Positions 60,261 to 64,000 of a DNA stretch of 64,000 bases are shown in pieces. The position numbers were made by a program, and so were the translations under genes. Position 1 is the stretch's first letter. Every line of letters starts with the position of its first letter. Under the pieces are notes generated by a model. It ran no database searches, was not told the DNA's origin, and saw nothing but the letters and a program-made list of their open reading frames with translations. Source of the DNA: Chaunax sp. Z400 (Eukaryota > Chordata > Actinopteri > Lophiiformes > Chaunacidae); the NCBI GenBank assembly GCA_037577475.1, contig CM075195.1:28321399-28385398 (forward strand). Direction: 5' to 3'.

Positions 60261-61639
60261 TTAGTCTAAATTAGTGTTTAATGATGTCAGTGTTGTCTTG
60301 TCATGGAGAAAAACATCGTTGATGTCCATTTTTCACACCATTGTCACTAAACCCACTAAATCCTGTGACTTGAGGAGGCGTTCCTGTGAATTTTCTAATC
60401 AGGAACCATATTTTCAGATTATTATAACACCACATGTTTGCATTATGAAGCTGACACGCCTGTGTGTCATGAGCATCTTAACTGGCATAGTCCTTGATAA
60501 GCCGAAATCTGCCAGGGTCCTGGTCCCCCTGCCACAGTCAGTTGAAAAGTGTAGCTGAATCTGATGTTACAGGAACAACATTGACTACAAATGCTCAACT
60601 AACTAAGTCTGGTAACATGGTGCATATTGTAAAGCCCACAGAGGTTTAGCTTTAATTAATAATATTGACTTTACTGAACTCACATTTAAAATGAACAGTG
60701 ATGGGTGGACGTGTTGCCAAAATATGAAAAGTTTGAAAGAAAATCCAAACTGCAGTTTGTAACTTCTACCTCTAGGGGTCTCCCAGTCAAAAAAATAAAA
60801 AATAAAACATACAGTATATACATAGCATGGGATCTGGGAACTGTAGTCTTCATTGTTAAAGGACAACCATTGAAACTGAAACACACTGTTACCATGAATG
60901 GATTTCTCTGAGTACACAACACAACAAAATATAAAGCATTTTAATTTTAGACATTTTATTGTGCCAAATACTATAAATAGTCACTGATTCAGCTAAATAT
61001 ATTAATGCCTGCTTCTGATCCTTCCTGTTGTTTGACAAACAAAGTGGAGAAAACAACAAACAAACAAAAAATGCATTAGACCTTCCTGCTTTGTCTTCAA
61101 GTTGAAATAAGAGGAGCCAGTCAGTGAGTGTATATGTCCAGTGATGAAGGCGTAGACGAAAAGAGGAGTAGCGTTCACAGAGTTCTGTCGTCAGTGGTTC
61201 CTCATTAGATATTGACATGTGTGCTCAACATGCCAAACAAACAACAACAACCCCAGTATGTGGCCTGGGTGTCGTCTCAAATGTTTGTTACCTTATGTTA
61301 AATCTGTGGACTCTCTGTCAACCTGACTCTTTTGACATACTCACCTGGCAATTACTTAAACATGTCACCTTTAAAAGATCATTATCTACTTTTGAGAGTC
61401 TATAATGCAGCTGATATTAACTGCATTTTTTTCTTTGCTTTTATTTCACTTTATTTATAAGTCAGCTTTTTATTGAATGGTGGCATGCACAAACAATAAT
61501 ACAAATTGACAACATAAAGCATAAATAACATAAATATAAAAAGATATAAGCATGAGTAATGGAGAGAGATCAACATAACACACACATTCACACACAGAGA
61601 GATACAGTGATCATTCGTACACCTGGGTGAATAGCTACA

Positions 61640-62395
61640 ACTTTGTTTTTTCACATCTATGGTGGACCTCAGAGCAGAAGGCAGTTTGTTCCGTAGAACA
61701 GGACCAAGGTGCAGCTAGAAGATCTCTACCTGCTGACCTGATCTGACCTGAGAGCTGTTCTCTGGAGTCAAACCATTAGGTGCTTCATAGATCACTAACC
61801 ACACTAATTGTTAGGATAATCCAACAAACATAGCGTTTACAGAAGTCAGTTTGAGATAGGATTGTTTTAAGTGTTGATTAATTATTCAAGTGTTAAAATA
61901 CCGTCCTGGTGTTATTGGTAATGCGTTTATCAAAGTTGAGATCTGTATTCAAAATAATTCCAAGGTTTCTGACTTGCTCACCATGTTTCAGAGATAATGA
62001 TGCCAGGTGTGAAGACATTTGTTGGACCAACTGAGTATCTCAGTCTCATCTGTATTCAGCTACCAAAACAATTATGTTAACAGGACTGAGGTTACCAGAG
62101 GAAAAAGAAATGTACACCTGTGTGTCATCCGCATATAAATGGTAGGAAATGTTATGTTGTTTTTTATGACAGTACTGACCCTCTTGGAACCCTTGATGAA
62201 ATTTTCATTCCGACAGATTTAAAATAACATATTGAAACATTAAAAACTCCTGTCGTTTGAGTAGGAAGAAAACCAGCTAACAGGATCAGCAAAGCCAATT
62301 GACTCATGTAGCCTTTGAATTAAAATGTTGTGATGAACCGTGTGAAAGGCAGCAGTGAGATCAAGCAATACTGATATGGAAGATCTTTATGAGTC
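61640..62395 (-). mobile_element. LINE reverse-transcriptase fragment, antisense
   Basis: The minus strand reads LDLTAAFHTVHHNILIQRLH (RT motif A, with the usual AFD now AFH), then ESIGFADPVSWFSSY, and after a gap YHLYADDTQVYISF (motif C, YADD intact). Stops separate the blocks and the copy continues weakly to about 61640. It is a dead non-LTR element, of a different family from the LINE at 18.6-22.4 kb. Confidence 0.8.
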
Positions 62396-64000
62396 ACAGC
62401 TGATATTAAGGTCACTGTTTACTATTAAGAGGCTATTAAAAGTCTGCATTGTGATTGGCTCTGAAACCTGATGGGTGTATATATAATAAATATTATGGGT
62501 AGAAATATTTTCATCTAGCTTTTTTATACAACCTTTATAAGTGCTTTGCTTTATAAGGGCAAGGTGAGAAATGTGTACAATACCTGGGCCATTATCACTG
62601 TACAGGCAAACGAATGTATGCAATTCAACTGTGAAAAATAAAATGTGGCCAAAACTTTTTTTGAATAAAGAAATTTAAAGTTTTCTGTATTTAAAACCAA
62701 AATCTTTCTTCTCGGTTCTTCACAATGAGCAGGTTAAGATGTATTCTACAAGGCCTTTGCTTTAAACCACATTTAATCCCTCCACATCCTCCAGTTCAGC
62801 CAACCCAGTCTAACGTATGCTCTCTTTGTATTCAATCACTCTCGTTTTTCTTTTCTCTGACGCTCGACAGCTGGCTGCTTTTTCCCTCTTTTCCTGAGTC
62901 TGCTCCTCCTCCATCCCTTGAATACACACTGTTTTTCATTGTTAGAGATGACAGTGATGATAACAATACAAAGAACCACAACTCAGTGGTACGAGAAGAA
63001 GACAGAAAGATTCAGGTGAACACATGACATGATCACAACAAGCAAACGAAACATAAATCCTGCCTCTCCACATTCAAACTTTTCATATAGAAACGTAGTA
63101 AAAATTTTGATGCTAGTATAGAAACAAAGAGACCTGTAGTTTTAGCTTCTGAAGACCTGGAGCACCAGGAATAGAAGTCTGCCCCATAGGGTCCAATTAT
63201 AAATGAGACGGGAAATTCCCAGACAAAAGCAGACAGTTCTAGTTTTCTAACTTGGTGTAATGTTCACATTTTTAATTAATCCACATAAATTATACATCTA
63301 CCTGTTCAGCTACTTCCTCAGACACTCACAGTAAGGTCATCTCAACAATTTGACCTCCATTTTTATGTTTCCCTGAGCCTGATTTGTTCAGAGGTTAGAC
63401 TGGGCATTGCTATTTGTCCTGTAGCTTTGTCAACGAATATGCAAACAATACATCAAAATATGCAGATCGATCAGTAATGCTGTGCTATGTGTTTTGGTAG
63501 CAATTCACAAAAACAGGTATTTTCTATCAGTTTCAGATTTTAGAGAGGTTGTGTTCTCCACAGACTATTGAGAGTTAGAGTGGGTCACATCATCGTTAGA
63601 GTGGAGGGAGCTGTACAATTGTGTAAAAATCTTCTCCATGCAAACTTTTTATTCTCCATCATTTTTACATCACCATATTTACCTAGAGATATTTGTGCTC
63701 ATCCTAGTGATAATTTGGAAGCTAACAGACATACGCTTATGACTCAGGGAGGCCTCAAGCAACAGGAACTCCAACCAACTACCTCAGAAGCTCCCATTTT
63801 AACTTAACCCATAAATTATGGAAGAAAGCCAACAGAAATTGCTCTAATGTTCAAATAATGAACTTTATCCAAGATATACATTCTATATCTACATGTTCAG
63901 CAACTTCTAAGGATTCCAACGGCGTGGTCATTTTAACAAAACCAGCTAGTTTTTGAATCAGGCTGTCTTGTTTCAGTGGTACGTCATTTTCAGACCTCCA

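Larger units (their letters stand above)
59468..64000. other. Upstream of pofut1; no gene recognised
   Basis: This would hold the pofut1 promoter. In human PLAGL2 lies divergently upstream of POFUT1, but I see no zinc-finger coding sequence here. Contents I can identify are a MITE at 59989-60260 and an antisense LINE fragment at 61640-62395; the rest is AT-rich, without supportable features. Confidence 0.6.

Noticed and set aside
59500..64000. plagl2 coding exons, expected from human synteny
   Set aside because: No C2H2 zinc-finger coding sequence could be read on either strand; the gene may lie beyond the window.

Overview
The window is teleost fish nuclear DNA. Intron-rich vertebrate genes sit among fish-type repeats (Tc1/mariner-like elements, L2/CR1-like and Rex3/RTE-like LINEs, hAT-like MITEs, tRNA-derived SINEs, long CA microsatellites). 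Four protein-coding genes can be read exon by exon; everything else with long open frames is repeat DNA.

Layout. 2.10-2.55 kb (+): last two coding exons of a MYT1-family zinc-finger gene (myt1 preferred from synteny), then a long 3' UTR. 11.2-27.2 kb (+): pcmtd2, six coding exons, 421 aa, with CRE-containing DNA upstream and a ~2.4 kb 3' UTR. 32.09-51.05 kb (-): kif3b, eight coding exons, 760 aa. 53.09-59.47 kb (-): pofut1, seven coding exons, 395 aa. 59.5-64 kb: no gene recognised; it holds a short MITE and an antisense LINE fragment. All splice junctions listed were placed by hand and keep frame from ATG to stop, except myt1, which enters from outside the window.

The genes do not form one pathway. 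MYT1 is a neural transcription factor, PCMTD2 a methyltransferase-fold protein with a Cullin-5/SOCS-type tail, KIF3B a kinesin-2 motor for cilia and vesicle transport, and POFUT1 the ER enzyme that O-fucosylates EGF repeats such as those of Notch. MYT1-PCMTD2 and POFUT1-KIF3B are neighbour pairs at two separate places on human chromosome 20; here they are adjacent.

The most unusual object is in the last intron of kif3b (33.5-39.6 kb). A ~5.6 kb satellite of 32/37-bp monomers lies inside a pair of inverted terminal repeats, and a few degenerate monomers in the opposite orientation sit next to the left terminus. I read this as a non-autonomous DNA transposon whose right subterminal repeats expanded into a satellite. 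Because the monomer lacks stops in all three frames of one strand, it creates a spurious open frame of about 1,900 codons. A second notable structure is in pcmtd2 intron 5 (17.5-23.2 kb): a Tc1/mariner-like element broken by two MITEs and by a dead L2/CR1-like LINE that carries its own 52-bp tandem array.
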